Assembly: GCA_910579225.1 (NCBI GenBank)
Contig: CAJTTI010000026.1
Span: 1 to 44,256 of the forward strand
Source of the DNA: an uncultured Lachnospiraceae bacterium
GTDB taxonomy: Bacteria; Bacillota; Clostridia; Lachnospirales; Lachnospiraceae
Reading direction: 5' to 3'
Length of the DNA: 44,256 nucleotides
The notes beneath the pieces were generated by a model, which saw only the letters and a program-made list of their open reading frames with translations, was not told the origin of the DNA and ran no database searches. A program made the position numbers and the translations under genes. Position 1 is the stretch's first letter; the number at the start of each line of letters is the position of its first letter. Below are positions 24,454 to 32,581 of the stretch, one piece after another.

Positions 24454-25890
24454 TTAATATGCTTTTCCCCAGTAGACCAGCTTTTTCGCCGGTTTTCCAC
24501 AACAGACACACCGGTCGGATATGGAATGCTGCGCAAAGGGCATACAGCGGCTGGTCGCTGTGGTGTCTTCTTTGATCTTGTCCTCGCATGCCTGCTCCCC
24601 ACACCACATAGCTCTTATAAACCCTGGTTTGTTGTTAACTGTCTCCACAAATTCTTCGTAAGTCCGGGCATCATAGGTATGCGCATCCCTGTGTACACGG
24701 GCTCTTTCCAGCATCTCTTTCTGCATAGTCTGAAGAACTTCAGACAACTCTGTCTCCAGTTCTCCCAATGATACGGTGATCTTCTCCCTGGTGTCTCTTC
24801 TCACGATCACCGCCTGACCTGCCTCCAGATCTTTCGGGCCAATCTCAATGCGGGTGGGGATTCCTCTGATCTCCTGCTCCGCGAATTTCCATCCCGGACT
24901 CTTGTCCGTATCGTCCACTTTCACCTGAAAGCTTTTCGCCAGCTGATCGCGAAGTTCATATGCCTTCTCCAGTACCCCTTCCTTATGCTGCGCAACAGGA
25001 ACAATCATGGTCTGAACCGGAGCAATCCTGGGCGGAAGCACCAGACCGGAATCGTCTCCATGTACCATAATGATGGCGCCAATCATCCGGGTCGTCATTC
25101 CCCAGGACGTCTGATGGACATATTTTAACTGATTATCCTTGTCTGTATACTGGATCCCGAACGCTTTCGCAAAACCATCACCGAAATTATGGCTGGTGCC
25201 GGACTGCAGCGCCTTGCCATCATGCATCAGAGACTCAATGGTATAAGTCGCCTCCGCACCGGCGAACTTTTCCTTGTCTGTTTTCTGCCCTTTAATCACC
25301 GGAATCGCCAGTACTTCTTCACAGAAATCCGCATAGACGTTCAGCATCTGCACCGTCCGCTCTTCTGCTTCCGCTGCTGTTGCATGAGCCGTATGTCCCT
25401 CCTGCCAGAGAAATTCCCTGGAACGCAGGAAAGGCCTGGTAGTCTTCTCCCAGCGCACTACCGAACACCATTGGTTATAATTCTTCGGCAAATCCCGATA
25501 GGAATGAATCTCATTGGAATAAAAATCACAGAACAAGGTCTCCGAGGTGGGACGCACACACATCCGCTCCTGCAGAGGCTCCAGGCCCCCGTGAGTCACC
25601 CATGCCACCTCCGGCGCAAATCCTTCCACATGGTCCTTCTCCTTCTGAAGCAGGCTCTCAGGTATGAACATGGGAAGGTACACATTCTCCACACCCGTCT
25701 CCTTGAATCTTCTGTCAAGCTCCTTTTGAATATTTTCCCAGATTGCATAACCGGCCGGTTTGATGACCATGCACCCTTTTACACTTGTATAATCAATCAA
25801 TTCTGCTTTCTTCACTACATCTGTATACCACTGAGCGAAGTCCACATCCATAGAGGTGATTCCCTCCACGAGTTTCTTGTCTTTTGCCAT
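24454..25890 (-). CDS. proS: Prolyl-tRNA synthetase, archaeal/eukaryal type (ProS3)
   Basis: A 478-residue class II synthetase charging tRNA-Pro. It shows the motif 2 region (VRWEKTTRPFLRSREFLWQEGHTAH) with the preceding proline pocket RPTSE and motif 3 near IAPVQTMIVP. The C-terminal zinc-like module has cysteines in WCGEQAC, SRC and RCVCCG, and the protein ends in Tyr as in the archaeal/eukaryal-type enzymes. The bacterial INS editing domain is absent. Promoter at 25933-25961 leaves a leader of only about 35 bases, so no T-box is present. It is co-directional with cca. Confidence 0.96.
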   Translation of the reverse strand: MAKDKKLVEGITSMDVDFAQWYTDVVKKAELIDYTSVKGCMVIKPAGYAIWENIQKELDRRFKETGVENVYLPMFIPESLLQKEKDHVEGFAPEVAWVTHGGLEPLQERMCVRPTSETLFCDFYSNEIHSYRDLPKNYNQWCSVVRWEKTTRPFLRSREFLWQEGHTAHATAAEAEERTVQMLNVYADFCEEVLAIPVIKGQKTDKEKFAGAEATYTIESLMHDGKALQSGTSHNFGDGFAKAFGIQYTDKDNQLKYVHQTSWGMTTRMIGAIIMVHGDDSGLVLPPRIAPVQTMIVPVAQHKEGVLEKAYELRDQLAKSFQVKVDDTDKSPGWKFAEQEIRGIPTRIEIGPKDLEAGQAVIVRRDTREKITVSLGELETELSEVLQTMQKEMLERARVHRDAHTYDARTYEEFVETVNNKPGFIRAMWCGEQACEDKIKEDTTATSRCMPFAQHSISDRCVCCGKPAKKLVYWGKAY

Positions 25891-25932
25891 ATCCGCAGAT
25901 TCTCCTTTTCACACAATTCTGAACTGATTTTC

Positions 25933-25961
25933 ATTGTAAAAAGGTTCTGCCTGTTTGTCAA
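25933..25961 (-). promoter_or_regulatory. Promoter of proS-cca, next to a triple TTGAC repeat
   Basis: TTGACA (25956-25961) and TACAAT (25933-25938) are 17 bp apart on the minus strand, a near-consensus sigma-A promoter. TTGAC occurs three times in 5-bp steps (25957-25971), so alternative -35 positions or a repeat operator are possible. Confidence 0.75.
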
Positions 25962-26054
25962 GTCAAGTCAAGTTAAATATGGAAATCTTTCCAGCACTTC
26001 GCTGCCATATTCTTCTCTGTTTTGCAGATACTGTATCTGACGGAGGTTCGTACA

Positions 26055-26996
26055 ATGAAGAGACAAACCAAACTTTATTTTCAGAAAACAGGTATCCTTC
26101 TGGCAGTCTATCTGGTACTCCGCTTTCTGCTGCCCATAGTTCTGCCCTTTTTTCTCGCCTGGATGACTGTGGGAGTCCTTGTCTTTCTGCAGAACAGAAT
26201 CCGCCTTCAGCTTGTGCCTTTGAGTATTCTCTATATTATTGTATTCCTTTTGCTTACCGGAGTCTCTGTCCTCTTCGGCTGCTGGCTTCTATATGAACCC
26301 TGCTGCCGCCTGCTGCCGGTATGCCGGAATTATTGGACACAGTTCTCTGAATACCTTGCCTGGCTTCCCGGTTCCCTGTCCGGATATGCCGCTGATGTGA
26401 TGCCCTCTGCATTTTACGGTCTGTTCGGCATCTTTCTATACTTAATCTCTGTTGTGCTTTTTGCCAAGGACTGGGAACATTTCCATAAATTGCTCTACAA
26501 ACTGCCTTTTGCTGCTCCGGTCTCCAACGCCGGAAGCCGAATCCTTGTCTGCGTCAAAAGCTGGATACGGGCTCAGTGCCGGATCATGCTTGTCATATCT
26601 CTGGAATGCGCTGCTGGATACTGGCTTTTGCATATCCCGGGCTTTCCTTTCTGGGCTGCTCTTACAGGTATCATTGATGCTCTGCCGGTATTCGGGACCG
26701 GAACCGTCTTCTTTCCCTGGATTGCGATTCTGGTTCTCCAGGGCGATTATACATTCGCAATGTGGCTGGGACTACTCTATCTGATCACCTGGCTCACCAG
26801 AGAACTGATGGAACCAAAACTTCTCGGCGACGGCCTGGGACTTCTGCCCATCTGCTTTCTCATGTCCGTCATCGCCGGACTGAAGCTCTTCGGTGCATTG
26901 GGCCTGTTCACCGGACCTTTTGGAGTCCTCCTGATCCGGGAACTATGGTATGAACTGGAAGCTGTCAGTTCGCCGGACAGAGAACTTCATATCTGA
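26055..26996 (+). CDS. AI-2E family membrane protein (YtvI-like)
   Basis: A 313-residue polytopic membrane protein with about seven hydrophobic segments, the first at residues 13-32. PF01594-like features are the final third, with GTGTVFFPWIAILVLQGDYTFAMWLGLLYLITWLTRELMEPKLLGDGLGL followed by the last helix ending in ELWYELE. The ELMEPKLLG motif is a family hallmark. The ATG at 26055 has GGAGG eight bases upstream; the earlier in-frame ATG at 26022 has none. In Firmicutes similar proteins include the sporulation membrane protein YtvI, and others act as transporters. Which applies here is not clear. It is divergent from proS and stands alone. At 313 residues it is shorter than the usual 340-370. 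Confidence 0.75.
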   Translation: MKRQTKLYFQKTGILLAVYLVLRFLLPIVLPFFLAWMTVGVLVFLQNRIRLQLVPLSILYIIVFLLLTGVSVLFGCWLLYEPCCRLLPVCRNYWTQFSEYLAWLPGSLSGYAADVMPSAFYGLFGIFLYLISVVLFAKDWEHFHKLLYKLPFAAPVSNAGSRILVCVKSWIRAQCRIMLVISLECAAGYWLLHIPGFPFWAALTGIIDALPVFGTGTVFFPWIAILVLQGDYTFAMWLGLLYLITWLTRELMEPKLLGDGLGLLPICFLMSVIAGLKLFGALGLFTGPFGVLLIRELWYELEAVSSPDRELHI

Positions 26997-27029
26997 GGCA
27001 TACTATATCCCGCGCATCCTGCCTCCTTC

Positions 27030-27710
27030 TTACAGTCCTTTCTTTCCTCTGTCTGCTCCCGGCAGCAAAAATGTGGGTTCTACCTGATACTGCATCTGCT
27101 CCCCTGTCTTCGGATGAGTAAAGCAAATTTTGCAGGCGCAAAGCGATAGCTTCTCCTCTCCCGCATCTGCTTTTCCATATTTTCGGTCTCCTGCAATGGG
27201 TACTCCTGCATGGGCAAGCTGTACCCTAATCTGATGATGCCTCCCGGTCAGAAGACAGATCCGAAGGAGGCTTCTGTGCTCCCACTCCTGTATAACTTCA
27301 TAAGAAAGTTCACACCTCTTTGCCCCTTTCATTCCAGCCGGGACTACTCTGGAAGTATTCGTCCGTCCGTCTTTCAGAAGGTAATCCACCAAGGTTCCCT
27401 TTTCCTTTGGAGGTTTTCCACAAACCAACGCCTGATACCACTTTTCCATGTGGGTACGCCCGCTGACCTGTCGATTCAACTCTGCTGCCGCCTTCTCCTG
27501 TCTGGCCACCAGGAAAAGTCCTTCCACCGGCTGATCCAGACGGTTAATCAGGAACAGACGCAGCTCCTTACTCTCTTCTTCCAGCAGGCGATTCTGAAGC
27601 AGATGCATGACATCCGGCACAGATGCCCGGGCACTCTGTACAGGTATACCGGCAGCTTTCCAAAGGACAAAGAGAGTCTCATCTTCGTACAGAATCTTAT
27701 ATCGTTCCAT
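27030..27710 (-). CDS. RluA-family pseudouridine synthase with divergent active-site motif
   Basis: A 226-residue RNA pseudouridine synthase-like protein. The core begins YKILYEDETLFVLWKAAGIPVQ, and the catalytic segment is NRLDQPVEGLFLVA, in which Asp is retained but the usual His before Arg is Asn and the usual Thr-Ser after it is Val-Glu. Later motifs YQALVCG, LLTGRHHQIRVQLAHAGVPIAGDRKYG and FTHPKTGE are canonical for RluA. The N-terminal S4 domain is missing, as in RluA and RluC short forms. The ATG at 27710 follows AAAGGAG. The RNA target is unknown. It lies after pgi but is separated from it by a terminator. Confidence 0.83.
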   Translation of the reverse strand: MERYKILYEDETLFVLWKAAGIPVQSARASVPDVMHLLQNRLLEEESKELRLFLINRLDQPVEGLFLVARQEKAAAELNRQVSGRTHMEKWYQALVCGKPPKEKGTLVDYLLKDGRTNTSRVVPAGMKGAKRCELSYEVIQEWEHRSLLRICLLTGRHHQIRVQLAHAGVPIAGDRKYGKADAGEEKLSLCACKICFTHPKTGEQMQYQVEPTFLLPGADRGKKGL

Positions 27711-27747
27711 CGCTCCATCTCCTTTCATTCCTGTCTTTTTGAAACAA

Positions 27748-27776
27748 AATCAGGGGCTGCGCCTGACGCAGCCCCC
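27748..27776 (-). terminator. Rho-independent terminator of pgi
   Basis: A perfect 9-bp stem (GGGGCTGCG/CGCAGCCCC) with loop TCAGG is followed by TGATTTTG on the minus strand. It begins 16 bases after the pgi stop codon. Confidence 0.85.
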
Positions 27777-27792
27777 ATCCTGTCTCAAATCT

Positions 27793-29139
27793 TTATAATC
27801 TCTTCAGCAGCTCCTCACGCTCCGCCTCATATCCCGGCTTACCAAGCAGTGCGAACATATTCTTCTTATAACTCTCCACTCCCGGCTGATTAAACGGATT
27901 CACTCCCAACAGATAACCGCTGATTCCGCATGCAAACTCAAAGAAGTAGAACAGCTGACCCAGTGAAAATTCGTCCTGTCTTGGGATATTCACCACCAGA
28001 TTTGGTACGTTGCCGTCCGTATGCGCCAGAATCGTTCCATTCATGGCATTCTTATTGATGAAATCCACATTTCTGCCTGCCAGATAATTCAGTCCATCCA
28101 GATCCACCGGCTCCTCGCCCATGATAATCTCCTGCTCGCATTCATCTACACACAGAACAGTCTCAAACATGATTCTTGCTCCATCCTGGATAAACTGACC
28201 CATGGAGTGGAGATCTGTCGTCAGATCAACAGATGCAGGGAAGATGCCCTTCTGATCCTTACCTTCGGACTCTCCGTAAAGCTGCTTCCACCATTCAGAC
28301 ACATAGTGAAGACTCGGTTCATAGTTCGCCAGAACTTCTGTTGATTTTCCTTTTCTGTGAAGAATATTGCGAACTACTGCATACAACATCGCATCGTTCT
28401 TTTCATAAGGAGTATTCAAAGCAGCATCGCGGCCGCTGGCAGCGCCTTCCATCAGTTTCAGAATATCCGCTCCGCTGACAGCAATGGGAAGAAGGCCTAC
28501 CGCAGTCAATACAGAGAAACGTCCTCCCACATCATCCGGAACGACGAAGGTCTCATAACCCTCCTCTGTAGACAAGCTCTTCAGAGCACCTCTTGCCTTG
28601 TCGGTGGTTGCATAGATTCTCTTCGCAGCCTCCTCTTTGCCGTACTTGTCCTCCAGCATCTTTTTAAATACACGGAATGCAATAGCCGGCTCCGTAGTTG
28701 TACCGGACTTGGAGATTACATTCACGGAAAAATCACGGTCTCCAATCACATCCATCAGATGACTCAGGTAACGGGTGGAGATACTGTTTCCGACAAAATA
28801 AATCTCAGGTGTCTTACGCACTTCTTTGGATACAATATTATAGAAGCTGTGTCTCAGGAACTCCACTGCTGCTCTTGCACCCAGGTAAGAGCCTCCGATG
28901 CCGATTACCACGAAAACTTCTGAATCGCTCTGAATCTTTGCCGCTGCTTTCTGGATCCTTGCAAACTCCTCCTTATCATAATCCACCGGAAGATCAATCC
29001 ATCCGAGGAAATCATTGCCTGCTCCAGTTTTCTTAAGCAAAACTTCCCTTACTGACTCTGCCTGCGCTTCCATGTTCTTCACTTCATCCGCACCGATAAA
29101 CGGTGCAGCTTTTGAATAATCAAATGTTACTTTTGCCAT
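27793..29139 (-). CDS. pgi: Glucose-6-phosphate isomerase
   Basis: A 448-residue cytoplasmic glycolytic isomerase interconverting glucose 6-phosphate and fructose 6-phosphate. Length and motifs are of the shorter Bacillus/Clostridium type: GIGGSYLGARA near residue 75, VISKSGTTTEPAIAFR near 140 (phosphate site), GGRFSVLTAVGLLPIA near 205, the catalytic-glutamate segment MGQFIQDGARIMFET, and the C-terminal NPFNQPGVESYKKNMF with the active-site Lys. The ATG at 29139 follows AAAAGGAG. It has its own promoter (29191-29220) and terminator, so it is a single-gene transcript. Confidence 0.96.
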   Translation of the reverse strand: MAKVTFDYSKAAPFIGADEVKNMEAQAESVREVLLKKTGAGNDFLGWIDLPVDYDKEEFARIQKAAAKIQSDSEVFVVIGIGGSYLGARAAVEFLRHSFYNIVSKEVRKTPEIYFVGNSISTRYLSHLMDVIGDRDFSVNVISKSGTTTEPAIAFRVFKKMLEDKYGKEEAAKRIYATTDKARGALKSLSTEEGYETFVVPDDVGGRFSVLTAVGLLPIAVSGADILKLMEGAASGRDAALNTPYEKNDAMLYAVVRNILHRKGKSTEVLANYEPSLHYVSEWWKQLYGESEGKDQKGIFPASVDLTTDLHSMGQFIQDGARIMFETVLCVDECEQEIIMGEEPVDLDGLNYLAGRNVDFINKNAMNGTILAHTDGNVPNLVVNIPRQDEFSLGQLFYFFEFACGISGYLLGVNPFNQPGVESYKKNMFALLGKPGYEAEREELLKRL

Positions 29140-29190
29140 ACTGACCTACACTCCTTTTCTGCACGAGTCCCTCTCGCTTGTATTAAAGAT

Positions 29191-29220
29191 ATTGTATCAT
29201 CCAGTCATACGAAAAATCAA
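29191..29220 (-). promoter_or_regulatory. Promoter of pgi
   Basis: TTGATT (29215-29220) and TACAAT (29191-29196) are separated by 18 bp on the minus strand. The -35 box overlaps the stop codon of the upstream gene. Confidence 0.6.
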
Positions 29221-29900
29221 GTGGATGAACCCAAAAAATCGGAAAGAACTTCCTGAAAGATCTGCTCTTCCTCCTGATTCAGAACAACTCCTCCGGATGC
29301 TCCTTTGGCTGCCGGATTCGCTTCCTTCTCTTCAGGTACGCCTGTATCACCTCGTATCACCTCTTTCTCATCCTCCCCAAATCCTTCATACACGTGCATC
29401 TGTCTTGGATACAGGGTATTGGACACATAATCCAGCAGATACACCTGTGCCTGTTCCCACAGGCTGTCCGACTCGAACCAGAGAGAGACCACCCGGACCG
29501 TCGCTGCCGCCGTAGCCGCTGCCAGGAACCGGTTCAGGCAAAAGGGCCCATCATATCTCAGATACCGAAGCACCATAGCTTCTACAAATCCGATTCCCAG
29601 CACCATGCTTGTCCACCGCTCCGGCAGTTGCCTCCATTTCCCAAGTTGAATCCCGAATTTTTTCTCCTGACACAGGTATTTCTTGACAAATACTTTCATG
29701 TCATGAATGCCCACCCGGACTTCGTAGCTTTTCTCGAATTTCAGCGTCATGGCCTTCAGCATTTTTCCTTTTCCACCGTTCCCCAGCGCTGCTTCCCTGC
29801 AGAGCTTTCCAAAAAGTATCCTTCTGGTCAGCGCCAGTACAACTCCCCAGATTCCCAGCGCTATAAATTCTCCATAGTATAATGACCAAATCTGATCCAT
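29217..29900 (-). CDS. Unknown membrane protein
   Basis: A 227-residue protein I do not recognise. A hydrophobic helix lies at about residues 9-28 (FIALGIWGVVLALTRRILFG), with two more at about 97-113 and 122-140. Two basic, soluble segments lie between them. The last 50 residues are acidic and Gln/Glu rich (EGFGEDEKEVIRGDTGVPEE, EEEQIFQEVLSDFLG) and probably cytoplasmic. The ATG at 29900 follows GGGGAGG at eight bases; an ATG seven codons upstream lacks a ribosome site. An extended -10 promoter lies just upstream, so it is expressed on its own between mtnN and pgi. No function can be inferred. Confidence 0.7.
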   Translation of the reverse strand: MDQIWSLYYGEFIALGIWGVVLALTRRILFGKLCREAALGNGGKGKMLKAMTLKFEKSYEVRVGIHDMKVFVKKYLCQEKKFGIQLGKWRQLPERWTSMVLGIGFVEAMVLRYLRYDGPFCLNRFLAAATAAATVRVVSLWFESDSLWEQAQVYLLDYVSNTLYPRQMHVYEGFGEDEKEVIRGDTGVPEEKEANPAAKGASGGVVLNQEEEQIFQEVLSDFLGSST

Positions 29901-29938
29901 AAAATACGCCTCCCCTTGCATATGAAATTGTTGAGTTC

Positions 29939-29947
29939 ATTATAACA
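29939..29947 (-). promoter_or_regulatory. Extended -10 promoter of the unknown membrane protein gene
   Basis: TGTTATAAT on the minus strand is a complete extended -10 element about 40 bp before the start codon. No good -35 box is seen 17 bp upstream. The remaining spacer to mtnN holds only a small GC hairpin (CTGTCC-TTCC-GGACAG, 30011-30026) without a T-run. Confidence 0.5.
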
Positions 29948-30052
29948 GAACTAACTGCAAAGGGAGGACGAACTTATCGGTAAATTGTGACACCGGATGT
30001 CTGTTCCTGTCTGTCCTTCCGGACAGTTCCGGCACCGCATACAAACTGTTCT

Positions 30053-30754
30053 TTACAAACGACCTATCAGATTTTCCACCAGCGCCACGCTATGTGCAAT
30101 AGCCTGACGTTCAAAAGCAGGATAATCTACAGTCGCACTGTCATCCGCCTTATCAGAAATCGCACGGATGATCACAAATGGAATCTGATTCAAATATGCT
30201 GCCTGTGCAATGGCCGCCCCTTCCATCTCTGTACAAAGTCCATTAAATTGTTCCTTAATCCGCTCCTTCACTTCTCTGCTGGAGACAAACTGGTCTCCAC
30301 TGACAATCCTTCCGGTAAACACCTGAATCTCTGATGCCACTTCTCTACAGGCATCCTTCGCTTTCTCCAGAAGCTCTGGAGCCGCCTGAAAACAACTGGT
30401 TTCCATCTGTGGTATTACTCCTGGTTCATATCCGAATCCTGTGGCATCCATATCATGTTGCAGCGTATCTGTGGAAATTACAATATCTCCAATATTGATC
30501 TCGGCACTCAGAGAACCGGCAATACCTGTATTAATAACTGCATCCACTTGATATACATCCGCCAGAATCTGCGTACAGATCCCTGCGTTCACCTTGCCAA
30601 TACCGCTTCGTACGATGACTGCTTCCATATGGCCGAATTTCCCTGAATAAAAATCCATAGACGCTTTCCGTAGCCGTTTCACATCTCTCAGCTTCTCCCG
30701 AAGTGCCTGTACTTCCTCTTCCATGGCCCCGATAATTCCGATTTTTTTAATCAT
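30053..30754 (-). CDS. mtnN: 5'-methylthioadenosine/S-adenosylhomocysteine nucleosidase
   Basis: A 233-residue enzyme that hydrolyses MTA and SAH to adenine and a ribose thioether, recycling products of S-adenosylmethionine use. Typical motifs are IGIIGAMEEEVQAL at the N terminus, VIVRSGIGKVNAG near 50, VINTGIAGSL near 74, the ribose-binding EMEGAAIAQ near 175, and the catalytic RAISDKADD near 198. Length matches E. coli MtnN. The start has AGGGAAC upstream. It is 34 bp after the purine nucleoside phosphorylase gene and probably co-transcribed with it, forming a purine salvage pair. Confidence 0.95.
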   Translation of the reverse strand: MIKKIGIIGAMEEEVQALREKLRDVKRLRKASMDFYSGKFGHMEAVIVRSGIGKVNAGICTQILADVYQVDAVINTGIAGSLSAEINIGDIVISTDTLQHDMDATGFGYEPGVIPQMETSCFQAAPELLEKAKDACREVASEIQVFTGRIVSGDQFVSSREVKERIKEQFNGLCTEMEGAAIAQAAYLNQIPFVIIRAISDKADDSATVDYPAFERQAIAHSVALVENLIGRL

Positions 30755-30788
30755 ATTTTTTGTTCCCTGCTTTCTTCCTTATACTCTG

Positions 30789-31622
30789 TTAACGAATGAT
30801 ATCCTGCCATTCCAAAAGAATCTGCTTAACCCAGGCGCAGAGCTTACTGCTGCTTTCGTTGGCAATCCGCACCACTTCTTCATGTGTATGTTTTTTCACC
30901 GCAATACCGGTCGCCATATTGGTTATGCATGCGATTCCGAGCACCTTCATCCCAAGATAATTCGCCGCAATGGTCTCCGGTACTGTAGACATGCCAATTG
31001 CATCTGCCCCAAGGCCTGCGTAGGCCCGAATCTCTGCGGCCGTCTCGTAACAGGGACCGGAAAAGATCGCATAGACGCCTTTTTTATAATCAAGCCCAAG
31101 CTTCCCTGCAGCTGTCTTAGCCTTCCTGATCAGTTCCAGTGAATATGCTTCCGACATATCCGGGAAACGTACACCGAACCGCTCGTCATTTTCTCCAATC
31201 AGAGAATTCTTTCCAAGCATGTTGATATAATCGGTCAAAATCATCAGATCTCCTGGTGCAAAATCCCTGTTGATGCCGCCACAGGCATTGGTCACAATCA
31301 GATCCCGGATCCCAAGCAATTTCATCACATAGATTGGATAAGTGACTTCTTTCATCTCAAATCCTTCATAATAATGGAATCTTCCCTGCATGGCAGCAAT
31401 GGTTTCCGTACCAATCCTCCCGATCACCAGGTTTCCAGCATGTCCTTCCACATGAGAACGCGGAAATCCCGGAATCTCTTCATACGGAATCACCGTCCTG
31501 TCCTCCATCATATCCACCAGACTGCCCAGACCGCTGCCTAGGATGATTCCGATGGTCGGCTTTTGTTCCATTCTGTTCTGTACATAATCTGCAGATTCTT
31601 TCACTTTGTCATAAAATGTCAT
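30789..31622 (-). CDS. punA: Purine nucleoside phosphorylase, trimeric type
   Basis: A 277-residue trimeric PNP that splits guanosine, inosine and their deoxy forms with phosphate, yielding the base and (deoxy)ribose 1-phosphate. Motifs are ILGSGLGSLVDM (phosphate loop), FPRSHVEGHAGNLVIG, GRFHYYEGF, VTNACGGINRDFAPGDLM, the base-binding GPCYETAAEIRAYAGLGADAIGMSTVPE and CITNMATG. Length fits the class II family. It has a near-consensus promoter and heads an operon with mtnN. Deoxyribose 1-phosphate from this reaction feeds, after isomerisation, the divergent deoC product, which explains the neighbourhood. Confidence 0.94.
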   Translation of the reverse strand: MTFYDKVKESADYVQNRMEQKPTIGIILGSGLGSLVDMMEDRTVIPYEEIPGFPRSHVEGHAGNLVIGRIGTETIAAMQGRFHYYEGFEMKEVTYPIYVMKLLGIRDLIVTNACGGINRDFAPGDLMILTDYINMLGKNSLIGENDERFGVRFPDMSEAYSLELIRKAKTAAGKLGLDYKKGVYAIFSGPCYETAAEIRAYAGLGADAIGMSTVPETIAANYLGMKVLGIACITNMATGIAVKKHTHEEVVRIANESSSKLCAWVKQILLEWQDIIR

Positions 31623-31666
31623 GATTTTCCCTTTCCTATCTCTATTCTTAACTGATTCATAATTCT

Positions 31667-31695
31667 ATTATAGCCCTGACCCAATAGAGGTTCAA
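31667..31695 (-). promoter_or_regulatory. Promoter of the punA-mtnN operon
   Basis: TTGAAC (31690-31695) and TATAAT (31667-31672) lie 17 bp apart on the minus strand, about 45 bp before the start codon. Confidence 0.75.
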
Positions 31696-31769
31696 GAAAT
31701 TTCTGAAAATACTGTTTTCCTCCTAAATATAAATATTTTTTTCATTTTCGCTCATTTTCAATCATAATA

Positions 31770-31798
31770 TTGACTTTTTCTTTAAATCATTCTATTAT
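31770..31798 (+). promoter_or_regulatory. Promoter of deoC with upstream TCATTTTC repeats
   Basis: On the plus strand TTGACT (31770-31775) and TATTAT (31793-31798) are 17 bp apart. Immediately upstream, TCATTTTC occurs twice (31742-31749 and 31752-31759) in 10-bp phase. Such GAAA/TTTC direct repeats are common operators of DeoR-family proteins, and a DeoR-family gene lies just beyond deoC. That link is inferred. Confidence 0.65.
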
Positions 31799-31843
31799 AT
31801 ATGCAACAAAAACAATCAAACACAAAACGAAAGGGTGTAAATC

Positions 31844-32500
31844 ATGGATCATTCAGAAATTCTATCCAAAGTTGACCACACACTTCTCTCACAGACCGCC
31901 ACCTGGGAACAGATCAAGGCTCTCTGTGATGACGCCGTAAAATACAAGACCGCTTCCGTATGCATTCCTCCTGCTTTTGTCAGGAAAGCTAAAGAATATG
32001 TTGGAGATTCTCTGGCAATCTGTACCGTCATCGGTTTTCCCAATGGTTATCAGACTACAGCAACCAAAGTATTTGAGACAAAAGATGCATTGGAAAACGG
32101 AGCCGATGAGATCGACATGGTTATTCACATAGGTGCTTTAAAAGAAAAGAATTATGATTCTATTTTGAAAGAAATCTCAGAATTAAAGAAAATATGCGGC
32201 AGCCGGATCCTGAAAGTAATCATAGAAACCTGTCTGCTGACAGAAGAAGAAAAAGTCAAAATGTGTGAACTGGTAACCGGCGCCGGTGCTGATTATATCA
32301 AAACATCCACCGGCTTTTCTACTGCCGGCGCCACTTTCAATGACATCGCTCTTTTTGCAGAACAAGTGGGTCCCAATGTCAGAATCAAAGCCGCAGGGGG
32401 CATCTCCTCTTTTGAAGACGGCGAAAAATTCATAGAACTCGGCGCCTCCCGCCTGGGCACCAGTCGCCTGGTCAAGATCGAGAAAACTGTTAACTCCTGA
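31844..32500 (+). CDS. deoC: Deoxyribose-phosphate aldolase
   Basis: A 218-residue class I aldolase that splits 2-deoxyribose 5-phosphate into glyceraldehyde 3-phosphate and acetaldehyde. The Schiff-base lysine is in YIKTSTGFSTAGAT, a second lysine in RIKAAGGISSFEDG, and the proton-relay aspartate in DEIDMVIHIG near residue 93. Length is the short bacterial form. The ribosome site is AAAGGGTG. It is divergent from punA-mtnN and convergent with a DeoR-family regulator, forming a deoxynucleoside breakdown cluster. Local AT content is higher than in surrounding genes. Confidence 0.96.
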   Translation: MDHSEILSKVDHTLLSQTATWEQIKALCDDAVKYKTASVCIPPAFVRKAKEYVGDSLAICTVIGFPNGYQTTATKVFETKDALENGADEIDMVIHIGALKEKNYDSILKEISELKKICGSRILKVIIETCLLTEEEKVKMCELVTGAGADYIKTSTGFSTAGATFNDIALFAEQVGPNVRIKAAGGISSFEDGEKFIELGASRLGTSRLVKIEKTVNS

Positions 32501-32510
32501 ATGTCTAAAC

Positions 32511-32574
32511 GCAAAACAGGCCTCCGTTCCCTGCTTATTCCTGCTGGAACCGGAGGCTTGCTGCCTGTTTATTT
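32511..32574. terminator. Bidirectional terminator between deoC and the DeoR-family gene
   Basis: AAACAGG-CCTCCG-TTCC pairs with GGAA-CGGAGG-CCTGTTT, interrupted by a 7-base bulge. T-rich tails follow on both strands (GTTTATTT on plus, TGTTTTGCGTTT on minus). It lies between two converging genes. Confidence 0.7.
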
Positions 32575-32581
32575 CCTGTAT

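Noticed and set aside
25891..25932. T-box riboswitch upstream of proS
   Set aside because: The promoter lies about 40 bases from the start codon, leaving no room for a T-box leader.
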